Positions 20,232 through 28,858 of a stretch of DNA of 64,000 nucleotides are shown piece after piece. This DNA is from Corynebacterium diphtheriae (lineage in GTDB: Bacteria > Actinomycetota > Actinomycetes > Mycobacteriales > Mycobacteriaceae): NCBI RefSeq assembly GCF_001457455.1, contig NZ_LN831026.1:310001-374000 (forward strand). Direction: 5' to 3'. Made by a program: the position numbers and the translations under genes. Every line of letters starts with the position of its first letter. Position 1 is the stretch's first letter. The notes below the pieces were generated by a model that saw only the letters and a program-made list of their open reading frames with translations, did not search any database and was not told the origin of the DNA.

Positions 20232-20247
20232 ACGAACAATTGTTCGA
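20232..20247. promoter_or_regulatory. Candidate LexA (SOS) box
   Basis: ACGAACAATTGTTCGA contains a perfect 14-base palindrome and differs by one base from the actinobacterial LexA operator TCGAAC-N4-GTTCGA. It lies between menA (start 20177) and the HNH gene (start 20319). DUF222/HNH (13E12-type) genes in mycobacteria are known LexA targets, so the HNH gene is the likelier target. Confidence 0.65.
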
Positions 20248-20318
20248 ACCCGCAAGTGGGGGTAGATGTTAGGGCCGGGTGCTATGGTGCCTGTATATAG
20301 TGATTTTAAGGGGGAAAT

Positions 20319-21428
20319 ATGGCTTTTTATCGTTGTTGCGATATTGGGGACGAGTTCGCTTGTGAAGAAATATTGCTCAATCAGTTCGAATATCAAAGAT
20401 GGCTTCGTGTGCAACCTCATCCAGACGATGATGTCACTGCTTATTGCTCAGCGTTGGGTGCGCGCATTGATAAAACGGAGCACTTTGTACTCCGGCGTAT
20501 CGACGCAATCTCTACACTGCTAGAGCTTAAAGGGCTGCATAAGCTGTTTCTTCAGTTGTGGCATCTTGATATGCCGCGCCTGATGGCCATTGCTCAGGCA
20601 TTAGGCGGGGTACGCAAGGAACACTGGCCAGATATTGATGCGGTATTGGTCAAGATGTTGACTCCTACTCGTGATCGGCAACATTTGCCCGGTCCGAGAA
20701 GGATTGTCAATGTGATCCGCCAGCTCCTTGTAGAGCTGGAGCAGGCCCACGTAGTAGAGGAAAAAGAAGTGCGTGCGATGTTTTATGACGCAGGCACGGG
20801 CAAAACTGGATTAGATATTGTGCTTTCGGATGCTTCTGCTGAGGTGATTCGTGAAAGTATCGCGGAGACAAAGCGGGTGCATTCCTGCGATGATGAAGCT
20901 GCGCTGGTCATTTTGGCTACGGGTGGCGGTGTCCGCATTAAGTTATTCCAGCCAAAGATGAGTGACGCGGTTTATACCCTTAGTGGTGCTCGCGTGCCCG
21001 ATTCCATTGCGGTGGGGCTTGAAAAGAAATACCACGATATTGATAAAGCGGAGCAAGCATCGACCAACGCCTACGCGTTCCCAGCAACTATGCGTGATTA
21101 CATCCAAGCACGCGATGGGCATTGTCGGTTCCCAGGTTGTATGGTTCCTGCTTCGCACTGCGATATAGACCATATCGAGGAGTATGACGCAGGAGGAAGG
21201 ACCACTCCCAACAACGCCCAATGCTTATGCCGGCACCATCACAACCTCAAAACGTCCAAAGCCGTGGATTGTGTCTCCGCGAATGGAATCGCGGTGGACT
21301 GGATCATGGCTGATGGCACGGAAGTGACAACAGCTGCAGAGGGGGTGATGTTTGGGCAGAGTTTTGCTCAGCGGGTGGAGGCGCGGACTAAGCGCCGCGA
21401 TGCGAAATTGAAGTATCGAACATCTTGA
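20319..21428 (+). CDS. DUF222 / HNH endonuclease domain protein (13E12-like)
   Basis: This 369-residue protein has an N-terminal DUF222-like helical region and a C-terminal HNH domain. The zinc-binding and catalytic pattern is clear near 270-315: CRFPGC, then CDIDHIEEYDAGG, NNAQCLCRHHHNLKT. The family resembles the 13E12 repeat proteins of mycobacteria, which are frequent, variable in copy number and possibly mobile. ATG 20319 follows AAGGGGGAAAT. Its end overlaps menE by 41 bases on the opposite strand, and a LexA-like box precedes it, suggesting DNA-damage control. The cellular role is unknown. Confidence 0.88.
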   Translation: MAFYRCCDIGDEFACEEILLNQFEYQRWLRVQPHPDDDVTAYCSALGARIDKTEHFVLRRIDAISTLLELKGLHKLFLQLWHLDMPRLMAIAQALGGVRKEHWPDIDAVLVKMLTPTRDRQHLPGPRRIVNVIRQLLVELEQAHVVEEKEVRAMFYDAGTGKTGLDIVLSDASAEVIRESIAETKRVHSCDDEAALVILATGGGVRIKLFQPKMSDAVYTLSGARVPDSIAVGLEKKYHDIDKAEQASTNAYAFPATMRDYIQARDGHCRFPGCMVPASHCDIDHIEEYDAGGRTTPNNAQCLCRHHHNLKTSKAVDCVSANGIAVDWIMADGTEVTTAAEGVMFGQSFAQRVEARTKRRDAKLKYRTS

Positions 21429-22497
21429 GTACTGCTTGGCGGTTTACTTTGCCAGGCCCAATGAGTGGCAACTGGTCTACACGGCGGATGTCTTTGGGCA
21501 ATTGCCAGCGCGGCAGGTCATCAAGAGCGGTGATGATCTCGGTGGGATGGGCGCTTCCTTCGTATGCGGCTACGATGGCTTGCCCCAAGCGTCGATCTGG
21601 TACGCCCACAACGCATACTCCTGAAACACCGCGGACGCTCAGGATTTGCTGTTCGAGAATTTCGGGATGGATTTTTAGTCCACCTGAGTCGATGATCGTA
21701 TCCACACGTCCAGTAACAGTGAGCACGCCGTCAGTGATTGTGCCGGTGTCGGAGGTGATGAACCAGTCTCCGAATTCTTCACCGTTGCGGTATCCGCGCG
21801 CCACCATTGGTCCGCCGAGGTGGATTCGTTCGCCGACAACGCGAACTTTGGCACCGGGGATGGGGCGACCGTTATATACGCAGCCACCGGAAGTTTCGGA
21901 GGAACCGTAGGTTGTTACAACGTTGATCCCGAGTTCTTTCGCGGCGCGGAGGTCGTCGGCACGCAAGGGTGCTCCGCCCACAAGGATCGCGGCGAAACGT
22001 CGTAACGATTCAATACCTTCGAGGGTGTCCATGGCTTTGAGCAACTGCATGGGGGTCAACGATGTGTAGGTTGTGTCGTCCAAAGTGTTGGCGATGCGTG
22101 CGAATTCGGAAATGTTGAACCCGTGGGAGACATCGAGAATAAGGGGGTCGTACCCAGCAATTAGTGATCGAATAAGTACCTGGATTCCGGCAATGTGGTA
22201 GCCAGGCATAGCGAGTAGCCACTGTGCTTCTCCGCCGAGGTACTGGTGGGTAGCGTCGGCGGATGAGACAAGGTTGGCGGCGGTTAGAAGTGCGCCTTTG
22301 GGTGTGCCTGTGGAGCCGGAGGTGGCTACGACGAGAGCGATGTCGTCGTCGATGGGCTGTCCGGCTTTCAGGGTGCGGCTAAGCAGCTGGTCGTTGGGCG
22401 GTACCGGCAGGTAGCAGCGTTCGCCAGCTATCGCGGCCTCGAGCTCATCGAGGATCTCATTGGGATGTGCGGGGACGATGAGGGGTTCGAGGATCAT
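21388..22497 (-). CDS. menE: O-succinylbenzoate-CoA ligase
   Basis: MenE activates o-succinylbenzoate with ATP and CoA. The sequence (369 residues from ATG 22497) shows the ANL adenylation motifs: LVVATSGSTGTPKGALLT (P-loop-like), TTYGSSETSGG, and WFITSDTGT with VTGRVDTIIDSGGLKI before the C-terminal domain ending in GPGKVNRQAV, whose lysine is catalytic. A longer frame to 22554 exists but would overlap menB; 22497 is 10 bases after the menB stop. It is shorter than many ANL ligases but normal for actinobacterial MenE. Confidence 0.92.
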   Translation of the reverse strand: MILEPLIVPAHPNEILDELEAAIAGERCYLPVPPNDQLLSRTLKAGQPIDDDIALVVATSGSTGTPKGALLTAANLVSSADATHQYLGGEAQWLLAMPGYHIAGIQVLIRSLIAGYDPLILDVSHGFNISEFARIANTLDDTTYTSLTPMQLLKAMDTLEGIESLRRFAAILVGGAPLRADDLRAAKELGINVVTTYGSSETSGGCVYNGRPIPGAKVRVVGERIHLGGPMVARGYRNGEEFGDWFITSDTGTITDGVLTVTGRVDTIIDSGGLKIHPEILEQQILSVRGVSGVCVVGVPDRRLGQAIVAAYEGSAHPTEIITALDDLPRWQLPKDIRRVDQLPLIGPGKVNRQAVLKMFDTSISHRGA

Positions 22498-22507
22498 GCT
22501 GAAAATT

Positions 22508-23374
22508 TTAGAAGTAATAAGGGAAGCGTGACCAATCGGGGTCGCGTTTTTCAAGGAAGGAGTCGCGGCCTTCTACGGCCTCGTCGGTCATGTAGGCCAA
22601 TCGGGTGGCCTCGCCTGCGAAGACTTGCTGTCCCATGAGTCCGTCGTCGGTGAGGTTGAAGGCAAATTTCAGCATGCGTTGCGCGGTAGGGGATTTGCCG
22701 TTGATTTCGCGTCCGACCTGGATGGCTTCGTCTTCGAGATCGGCATGGTCAACGACGATGTTGACGGCACCCATCCGTTGCATAGTTTCGGCATCGTAGG
22801 TGCGGCCTAGGAAGAAAATTTCGCGGGCGAATTTCTGGCCCACCATTTTGGCGAGGTACGCGGAGCCATATCCAGCGTCGAAGGATCCGACATCGGCGTC
22901 GGTCTGCTTAAATTTGGCGTGTTCGCGAGACGCGATGGTCATGTCGCAAACGACGTGAAGGGAGTGTCCGCCGCCTGCGGCCCAACCGTTGACTACTGCG
23001 ATGACTACCTTGGGCATGGTGCGAATCAGGCGTTGTACTTCGAGAATGTGGAGGCGGCCGGCTTGTGCGGGGTCGCCTTCGTACTGGTAGCCTGCACGTC
23101 CGCGGATGCGTTGGTCGCCGCCGGAGCAAAATGCCCAGCCGCCGTCTTTGGGTGAGGGGCCGTTGCCGGTAAGGAGCACGGTGCCTACGTCGGAGGTTTG
23201 GCGGGCGTGATCGAGTGCGCGGTAGAGCTCGTCCACGGTGTGCGGGCGAAAAGCGTTGCGTACTTCGGGGCGGTCGAAGGCGATGCGGACGATGCCTTCT
23301 TCGCTGTGGCGGTGGTACGTGATGTCGGTGAGGTTGTCAAAGCCTTCGACTGGCTTCCAAAGTTCTGGATTCAT
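22508..23374 (-). CDS. menB: 1,4-dihydroxy-2-naphthoyl-CoA synthase
   Basis: MenB cyclises o-succinylbenzoyl-CoA. The 288-residue crotonase-fold protein has the oxyanion-hole segments WAFCSGGDQRIRG and NGWAAGGGHSLHVVCD, and ends with FLEKRDPDWSRFPYYF, a typical MenB C-terminus. The ATG at 23374 has no ribosome-binding site; it lies exactly 7 bases from a TATAGT -10-like element, so the mRNA may be leaderless. It is divergent from menC and upstream of menE. Confidence 0.96.
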   Translation of the reverse strand: MNPELWKPVEGFDNLTDITYHRHSEEGIVRIAFDRPEVRNAFRPHTVDELYRALDHARQTSDVGTVLLTGNGPSPKDGGWAFCSGGDQRIRGRAGYQYEGDPAQAGRLHILEVQRLIRTMPKVVIAVVNGWAAGGGHSLHVVCDMTIASREHAKFKQTDADVGSFDAGYGSAYLAKMVGQKFAREIFFLGRTYDAETMQRMGAVNIVVDHADLEDEAIQVGREINGKSPTAQRMLKFAFNLTDDGLMGQQVFAGEATRLAYMTDEAVEGRDSFLEKRDPDWSRFPYYF

Positions 23375-23380
23375 AAGGGT

Positions 23381-23390
23381 GACTATAGTC
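23381..23390. promoter_or_regulatory. Symmetric bidirectional -10 element between menB and menC
   Basis: The perfect palindrome GACTATAGTC supplies a TATAGT hexamer on each strand. On the plus strand the hexamer (23384-23389) ends 7 bases before the menC ATG; on the minus strand (23387-23382) it ends 7 bases before the menB ATG. Both distances are right for transcription starting at the A of the ATG, so two leaderless mRNAs from one element are predicted. Confidence 0.55.
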
Positions 23391-23396
23391 GCCCCT

Positions 23397-24341
23397 ATGG
23401 ACGAAATTCTCGAACGTGCTCATGTGGTTGCTCTCCCCATGCGGGTGAAGTTTCGCGGCATAATGGTCCGCGAGGCGGTGCTTTTCGACGGCCCCAAGGG
23501 GTGGGGGGAGTTCTCGCCGTTTGTGGAATACGGTGTGCAGGAAGCGGCGCAGTGGCTGCGGTGCGGTTTGGAGATGGCGTTTCAAGGGCCACCTCCGATG
23601 ATTCGCGATACCGTGGAGGTCAATGCAACTATTCCAGCGGTTTCTCCAGATCAGGTCCCTGAAATTCTTGCCCGTTACCCGGGGTGCACAACGGTCAAGG
23701 TGAAAGTCGCGGAAGGCGATGATGCCGCACGCGTTGCTATGGTGCGGGAGGTGCTGCCTGATGCGCGCATCCGTGTGGACGCCAATCGCGGTTGGACGGT
23801 AGATCAGGCCGTGGCGGCGTCGAAACGCTTGGGGGAGCTGGAATACATGGAGCAACCCTGTGCAAGCGTTGCGGAGTTGGCGGAGCTGCGGCGGCGAATT
23901 TCGGTGCCGATCGCTGCGGATGAGTCGATTCGTAGGGTCAGTGATCCCTACGAGGTGGCGCGGCTCCATGCGGCGGATGTTGCAGTGGTAAAGGCTGCCC
24001 CGCTAGGTGGCCCGCGCAATATTGTGGATATTGCCAAGTTTTATCAGCAGCGCGGCTTGAACCTTACTGTGGCGAGCGCCCTAGACACTGGCGTGGGGAT
24101 GAATGCCGGTATAGCTGTGGCCGCGGCTATCGACTCCAATCCGGCGGGGCTTGCTACGCAGCGACTTTTCGTCGAGGATGTGACCGAGCCACGTACGATC
24201 GTGGACGGTAAGATGTCGGCGGAGATGCTGGCCCCTGATCCGGCGCGCTTGGCGGAATTCGAGGTCACTGGCCCGCGCCGGGATTGGTGGCTGGAGCGGG
24301 TTCGGGGCGCGTTAGAATGTCTGCATGACTTCATCCCCTGA
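23397..24341 (+). CDS. menC: o-Succinylbenzoate synthase
   Basis: MenC dehydrates SHCHC to o-succinylbenzoate. The 314-residue enolase-superfamily enzyme has the KxK motif in TVKVKVAEG, the metal ligands RVDANRGW, EYMEQPC and AADESI, and the second-face lysine in VVKAAPLGG. ATG 23397 begins MDEILERAHVVALPMRVKFRG, as in actinobacterial MenC. There is no ribosome-binding site, consistent with a leaderless transcript. The 3' end overlaps menD by 17 bases. Confidence 0.93.
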   Translation: MDEILERAHVVALPMRVKFRGIMVREAVLFDGPKGWGEFSPFVEYGVQEAAQWLRCGLEMAFQGPPPMIRDTVEVNATIPAVSPDQVPEILARYPGCTTVKVKVAEGDDAARVAMVREVLPDARIRVDANRGWTVDQAVAASKRLGELEYMEQPCASVAELAELRRRISVPIAADESIRRVSDPYEVARLHAADVAVVKAAPLGGPRNIVDIAKFYQQRGLNLTVASALDTGVGMNAGIAVAAAIDSNPAGLATQRLFVEDVTEPRTIVDGKMSAEMLAPDPARLAEFEVTGPRRDWWLERVRGALECLHDFIP

Positions 24342-25854
24342 GCTTGCCCGCGCAGTCGCAGCGACCCTTGCCCGCCACGTCACTGACGTTGTTATTTGTC
24401 CTGGGTCGCGGAATTCTCCGCTGTCTTTGGAACTAATTGCTCGCGATGATATTCGTGTGCACACGCGTATCGATGAACGCTCGGCGGCGTTTTTGGCTCT
24501 CGGACTTGCACGTTCTAGCAAGCGTCACGTTGCTGTGGTGACTACCTCTGGTACCGCTGTGGCTAACTGTGCTCCTGCGATGGTTGAGGCGGCGTATTCT
24601 CATACTCCGTTGATTATGGTGTCGGCGGATCGTCCTGAGCGCCTGCATGGTACGGGGGCAAATCAGACGATTGAGCAGCGTGGCATTTTTAATGTGGTGG
24701 ACACGGATCATGTGGTTGATGTTGCTGACCTTAACTCCATTTCCTTTGCGCGCAATGTAATCCATATTAATGTTGCATTGGATGTGCCACTTGTGGATGT
24801 GTTGCCTGAAGTAGGTGATCCAGTGGAGTGCGTTCGTGAAGTGATTGAGGTTGATCATGGCGAAGTTGTACTCAATCTAAATCAAAGAATTCTCGTGGTA
24901 GCTGGCGATGAGGCGTGGGAAGTTCCTGGATTGGAGGATGTTCCTACGATTGCAGAACCATCGGCTCCGGCGCCGTATCATCCGGTACATCCGCTGGCGG
25001 CTCAAATCTTTGCGCACAAGGAAATTAAACCCGAACATATTGTGGTGGTGGGGCACCCTACGCTGCACCGTGCGGTGCTGTCATTGTTGGCCGATGTTCC
25101 GGTAACGGTGCTGACTAAGACCGATACAATCACTGGCAATCCCCAAGCGGTAGGCAGTCGCGTGAAGGTGACGGGGGAGCTAGATAAGCGTTGGTTGCAG
25201 ATCTGTGAGGATGCATCGACGCTGTGTGCGGATCGGGTAAAGGAAGTGCTGGAGGGGCATGGTTTTACTGGCCTGCATGTTGCGGCTGCGGTTGCAGACA
25301 CGATGGCTGTGGGCGACACACTATTTTTGGGTGCGTCAAATCCGGTTCGCGATGCCTCCTTGGTGGGAATGCCACTGGGCGGGGTAGATATTTTCGCAGC
25401 TCGTGGGGCTGCGGGTATCGACGGCACCGTGTCGCAGGCGGTCGGCGTGGCGCTGGATGTGCAGCACCGTGACGCGACGGCAATTCGTGCTGATCGCACG
25501 GTGGCGCTGATGGGTGATGTGACATTCTTGCATGATGTTGGTGGCTTGTTGGGGGCACGTCCAGAGAATCTGACTATCGTGGTGGCAAACGATGATGGCT
25601 GCGGCATTTTTGAAACACTTGAGATTGGGGCTCCAGAGTTCCGCCCCAGTTTTGAACAGGCCTTTGGTACTCCGCATGGTGTGCACATTGAGGCAATTGC
25701 GCAGGCCTATGGGGTGAACTACCTGCGTGCGGAAACACTGCCGGAGTTGATTGAGGCGTTGATTGATACGACGGATAGTGCCGGATTCAATATTATTGAG
25801 GCTGTGACTACGCGTTCGACGCGTCGCGATATTGATAAGGCTCTCACGCTGTGA
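24325..25854 (+). CDS. menD: 2-succinyl-5-enolpyruvyl-6-hydroxy-3-cyclohexene-1-carboxylate synthase
   Basis: MenD is the thiamine-diphosphate enzyme that adds a 2-oxoglutarate-derived unit to isochorismate. The 509-residue sequence has CPGSRNSPLS near the N-terminus, the ThDP-activating glutamate in IDERSAAFLALG, SADRPERLHGTGANQT, and the ThDP/Mg segment GDVTFLHD to NDDGCGIF. It is somewhat shorter than E. coli MenD (about 556), mostly in the middle domain. The start overlaps menC, and GTGA couples it to the next gene. Confidence 0.94.
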   Translation: MTSSPELARAVAATLARHVTDVVICPGSRNSPLSLELIARDDIRVHTRIDERSAAFLALGLARSSKRHVAVVTTSGTAVANCAPAMVEAAYSHTPLIMVSADRPERLHGTGANQTIEQRGIFNVVDTDHVVDVADLNSISFARNVIHINVALDVPLVDVLPEVGDPVECVREVIEVDHGEVVLNLNQRILVVAGDEAWEVPGLEDVPTIAEPSAPAPYHPVHPLAAQIFAHKEIKPEHIVVVGHPTLHRAVLSLLADVPVTVLTKTDTITGNPQAVGSRVKVTGELDKRWLQICEDASTLCADRVKEVLEGHGFTGLHVAAAVADTMAVGDTLFLGASNPVRDASLVGMPLGGVDIFAARGAAGIDGTVSQAVGVALDVQHRDATAIRADRTVALMGDVTFLHDVGGLLGARPENLTIVVANDDGCGIFETLEIGAPEFRPSFEQAFGTPHGVHIEAIAQAYGVNYLRAETLPELIEALIDTTDSAGFNIIEAVTTRSTRRDIDKALTL

Positions 25855-26243
25855 AACGCCGCCTCCATCAACTTGTCCTAGCTTTGTATGCGGCAGCCGT
25901 CTTGGGATGCGCCAGCATGGTTATTGGTCCTGCGATCAATGACTATCACATTGCGCGCAATTCAGGTCGAGTTCTTGCAAAAGTGCTGGATGTGGGTACT
26001 TTCCGCACGACGGTTGAGTACCAAGACGAGGACAATATGTATCACTCTCCCAAGGGTGGATTAATGTATCCCACCGGTCTTGGACGCGGACAACGCGTGT
26101 GGGTGAACTACAGCAAGGACAATCCTGACTTGGTCAAGGTGGAGGGTCGCGCTTGGACGCTGGCGATCATCCCAGCATTGAGTATTTGGGTTGTTGCAAG
26201 CCTCATCTTTGCTGGTTTGTGGTGGATCGTGGGCCGGCTGTGA
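25851..26243 (+). CDS. DUF3592-like membrane protein
   Basis: A 130-residue protein with a helix at each end (about 8-27 and 100-122) and an extracytoplasmic or beta-rich middle containing VLAKVLDVGTFRTTVEYQDEDN and VWVNYSKDNPDLVKVEGR, the pattern of DUF3592 proteins. The GTG start overlaps the menD stop and its own stop overlaps the mannosyltransferase gene, so it is embedded in the menC-menD-mgtA-menG run. Function unknown. Confidence 0.78.
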   Translation: MKRRLHQLVLALYAAAVLGCASMVIGPAINDYHIARNSGRVLAKVLDVGTFRTTVEYQDEDNMYHSPKGGLMYPTGLGRGQRVWVNYSKDNPDLVKVEGRAWTLAIIPALSIWVVASLIFAGLWWIVGRL

Positions 26244-27244
26244 AAGTCGCTATTGTCACGGAGTCCTATCTTCCCAATATCAATGGGGTGACTAACTCCG
26301 TGCTGCGGATCGAGGAATACGCCAAAGCACATGGGCATGAGGTATTGGTCATTGCGCCGCGCATATGCGTCAATGTGATTCGTACCTTGCCTATCGGCCT
26401 GCCGGTGGGCGTCGAAAAGCGACTTCGGGCGTTTGATCCTGACATGATTCACTTAGCGTCGCCCTATGCTTTTGCCGCGCGGGCGGCGTTTATTGCTCAG
26501 AAAATGGCGGTGCCTTGTGTGGCCGTCTATCAAACCGATGTGGCTGCCTACCAGCAGCATTATCACCTTACGTGGTTAAAAAACGCGCATTGGTCGTGGA
26601 TGAGGGCGTTCCATAACCGCGCGGCCTTGACATTGGCGCCGTCAACACCGGCGAAAGAGCAACTGGAAAACCACGGAATCAAAAACGTACAGCTCTGGGG
26701 TAGAGGCGTTGACACTGAGCTTTTTCATCCGCGTCCAAAAAATAACCCCAAAAAAGTGGTGGGCTACGTGGGCCGGCTCGCACCTGAAAAGTCGGTGCAC
26801 CGCCTAGCAGCGCTTAACCACCGCGACGACCTTGAGGTGGTCATTGTGGGCGATGGCATCCTGCGAGAGCAATTAGAGCGCGCGATGCCGAATGCTCGAT
26901 TTTTAGGTCAGTTGCGGGGAGAGGCACTGGCCTGCGAATACGCGCGTTTCGACGTCTTCGTCCACACTGGGGATCACGAGACTTTCGGTCAAACCATCCA
27001 AGAAGCCCATGCCAGCGGTGTGCCGGTTGTGGCACCGCGCTCTGGTGGGCCGATTGATTTGATAACACCTGCCAACGGGATATTTATTACCGAAGGCATA
27101 GAACAGGCCGTTGATTATGTGCTTGCGCATGACTTTGATCCGCGGTCGACAGTGGTGACGTGGGAGACTGTCTGCAACCAGCTCTTCGCCCATTATCGTG
27201 ATGTTGTTACACTGGACAACCGTGGCAAAGGCATCATTGGATAA
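26240..27244 (+). CDS. mgtA: GT4 mannosyltransferase, MgtA/PimB-like
   Basis: The 334-residue GT-B glycosyltransferase starts [23 protein letters not shown]. It has the nucleotide-sugar site [13 protein letters not shown] near 174 and the EX7E-type segment [15 protein letters not shown] near 253. In C. glutamicum the homologous gene beside the men genes (mgtA) encodes a GDP-mannose-dependent enzyme that mannosylates glucuronosyl-diacylglycerol for lipomannan-like lipids. GTG 26240 overlaps the previous stop and is the natural start. The exact acceptor here is inferred from synteny. Confidence 0.85.
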   Translation: MKVAIVTESYLPNINGVTNSVLRIEEYAKAHGHEVLVIAPRICVNVIRTLPIGLPVGVEKRLRAFDPDMIHLASPYAFAARAAFIAQKMAVPCVAVYQTDVAAYQQHYHLTWLKNAHWSWMRAFHNRAALTLAPSTPAKEQLENHGIKNVQLWGRGVDTELFHPRPKNNPKKVVGYVGRLAPEKSVHRLAALNHRDDLEVVIVGDGILREQLERAMPNARFLGQLRGEALACEYARFDVFVHTGDHETFGQTIQEAHASGVPVVAPRSGGPIDLITPANGIFITEGIEQAVDYVLAHDFDPRSTVVTWETVCNQLFAHYRDVVTLDNRGKGIIG

Positions 27245-27911
27245 GAAGCCCCTCGACGTTGCAAAAATGTTCGACGGCGTGGGCAAGAACTACGACATCA
27301 CCAATACGGTGTTGAGTTTTGGGCGCGATAAAAAGTGGCGGGAAAAGACCCGTGAGCGTCTCCAGCTCAAAGCGGGTGAACGCGTGCTCGACCTTGCGGC
27401 AGGAACAGCGGTGTCTACCGTGGAACTCACCCGATCTGGTGCATGGGTAGTTGCGTGCGATTTCTCCCAAGGCATGCTGGCAGCCGGTAAGGATCGCAAT
27501 GTTCCCAAGGTTGTGGGCGACGGCATGAAGCTGCCCTTTGCTGACAACTCCTTTGACGCTGTCACCATTTCTTATGGTTTGCGCAACGTTCATGATTTCC
27601 GTATGGCTTTGCGCGAGATGGCGCGAGTAACCAAGCCTGGTGGTCGTATTACTATCGCGGAGTTTTCCACCCCGAACCTGCCTGGTTTTAAAACCATCTA
27701 CAAGGAATATCTAACTAAGCTACTGCCATTAATCGCCAAGGTTGTAGGCACCAACCCAGAGGCTTATGAGTATTTGGCGGAATCGATCCGCGCATGGCCG
27801 GAGCGAGAAGAACTCGCCGCGGCCATCAATGAAAACGGCTGGCACGATGCCGGCTGGCAAAATCTCAGCCTCGGCATCGTGGCTCTTCACTCGGCTGTTA
27901 AGCCTTCCTAA
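27222..27911 (+). CDS. menG: Demethylmenaquinone methyltransferase
   Basis: MenG (UbiE family) methylates demethylmenaquinone with SAM, the last quinone-ring step. In the 229-residue sequence the SAM site [15 protein letters not shown] is near 50, [25 protein letters not shown] is the UbiE signature, and [15 protein letters not shown] follows. GTG 27222 begins [25 protein letters not shown], which matches the family, and overlaps mgtA by 23 bases. The gene is convergent with the dehydrogenase gene, with 14 bases of shared 3' sequence. Confidence 0.94.
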   Translation: MAKASLDKKPLDVAKMFDGVGKNYDITNTVLSFGRDKKWREKTRERLQLKAGERVLDLAAGTAVSTVELTRSGAWVVACDFSQGMLAAGKDRNVPKVVGDGMKLPFADNSFDAVTISYGLRNVHDFRMALREMARVTKPGGRITIAEFSTPNLPGFKTIYKEYLTKLLPLIAKVVGTNPEAYEYLAESIRAWPEREELAAAINENGWHDAGWQNLSLGIVALHSAVKPS

Positions 27912-28848
27912 CAGTCTCGCGGATAAATTCTGCGGACTTATGCAGCTGCTCTAGCTCCCATTCGTTGAGCTGGGGCAGCATTTTGCGTCCAGCACCTTCG
28001 TGGGTGATCTCGGTGGGGACGGAGAGCGAAACATCCTCGAGGCCGTACTCGCCGTGGAGTGGGGTACAGATGGGGTGTACAGCGCGCTCGTTGAGTAGTA
28101 CGCACTTGGCTAGCTCGTTGGCCGAGCGAGCTACGCCAGCATTGGTCCAGCCCTTTGATAGGAGGACGTCGTAAGCCGCGCGAACGACCTTTTCTTGCAT
28201 CTCTGGGGCAGTTGGTAGTGGCTTTCCGTGCCAAGCTTCTAGCTCCTCCCAGCGCAGGCCTTGGACGTTGACCTGGGAGAGGATCGGTACGGAGGTAGAG
28301 CCGTGTTCGCCCATCATGTAGCCGGTAACGGACTTGGGATCAATGCCCAGCTCAGTGCCGATGATGTAGCGTAGGCGTGCGGAGTCCAGCATGGTGCCCG
28401 TGCCAAAGACCTTGGGGTAACCGAACTCGGTGGCTGCGATATGAACCATTGCGTCCAGCGGATTGGTAATCAAAATGAGTACCGGTGGATTCTCGCCGAC
28501 ATTCGCGGTGATATTTGTCATTACATCGCGGATAACTGCGCCGCTGATCTGTGCGAGTTCAGAGCGGTCTGGCATACGGGTCGGATCGTTAGGGTCTGGG
28601 ACGATCGATTCGCCGGCTGCGCAGATAATAACGTCGGCATCGGCGCAGTCTGCGTAGGTGCCCTCGTGGCAGTAGGTGTTGGTGGTTCCCGGAACGCCGG
28701 TGGCTTGAGCTAGGTCAACAGCCTCGCCGAGCGCTACTCCTGGTTTTGTGTCGATTGTGGCAATTTCTGCATACAACCCCGATGCCATGGCGTAGCTCAG
28801 TACGTATGAACCCACATGGCCGAGGCCTATCACTACTAGCTTGTTCAT
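27898..28848 (-). CDS. L-lactate / L-2-hydroxyisocaproate dehydrogenase-like
   Basis: A 316-residue NAD-dependent 2-hydroxyacid dehydrogenase of the LDH/MDH family: Rossmann motif [11 protein letters not shown] at the N-terminus, [20 protein letters not shown] and the catalytic histidine in GEHGSTSVP. The active-site loop [21 protein letters not shown] is longer than in classical lactate dehydrogenase and resembles L-2-hydroxyisocaproate dehydrogenases, so the substrate may be a branched 2-oxo acid. ATG 28848 is used; an in-frame start at 28884 would run into menJ. It lies 10 bases after menJ and may be cotranscribed. Confidence 0.88.
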   Translation of the reverse strand: MNKLVVIGLGHVGSYVLSYAMASGLYAEIATIDTKPGVALGEAVDLAQATGVPGTTNTYCHEGTYADCADADVIICAAGESIVPDPNDPTRMPDRSELAQISGAVIRDVMTNITANVGENPPVLILITNPLDAMVHIAATEFGYPKVFGTGTMLDSARLRYIIGTELGIDPKSVTGYMMGEHGSTSVPILSQVNVQGLRWEELEAWHGKPLPTAPEMQEKVVRAAYDVLLSKGWTNAGVARSANELAKCVLLNERAVHPICTPLHGEYGLEDVSLSVPTEITHEGAGRKMLPQLNEWELEQLHKSAEFIRETVRKA

Positions 28849-28858
28849 GCCGTCGAGC

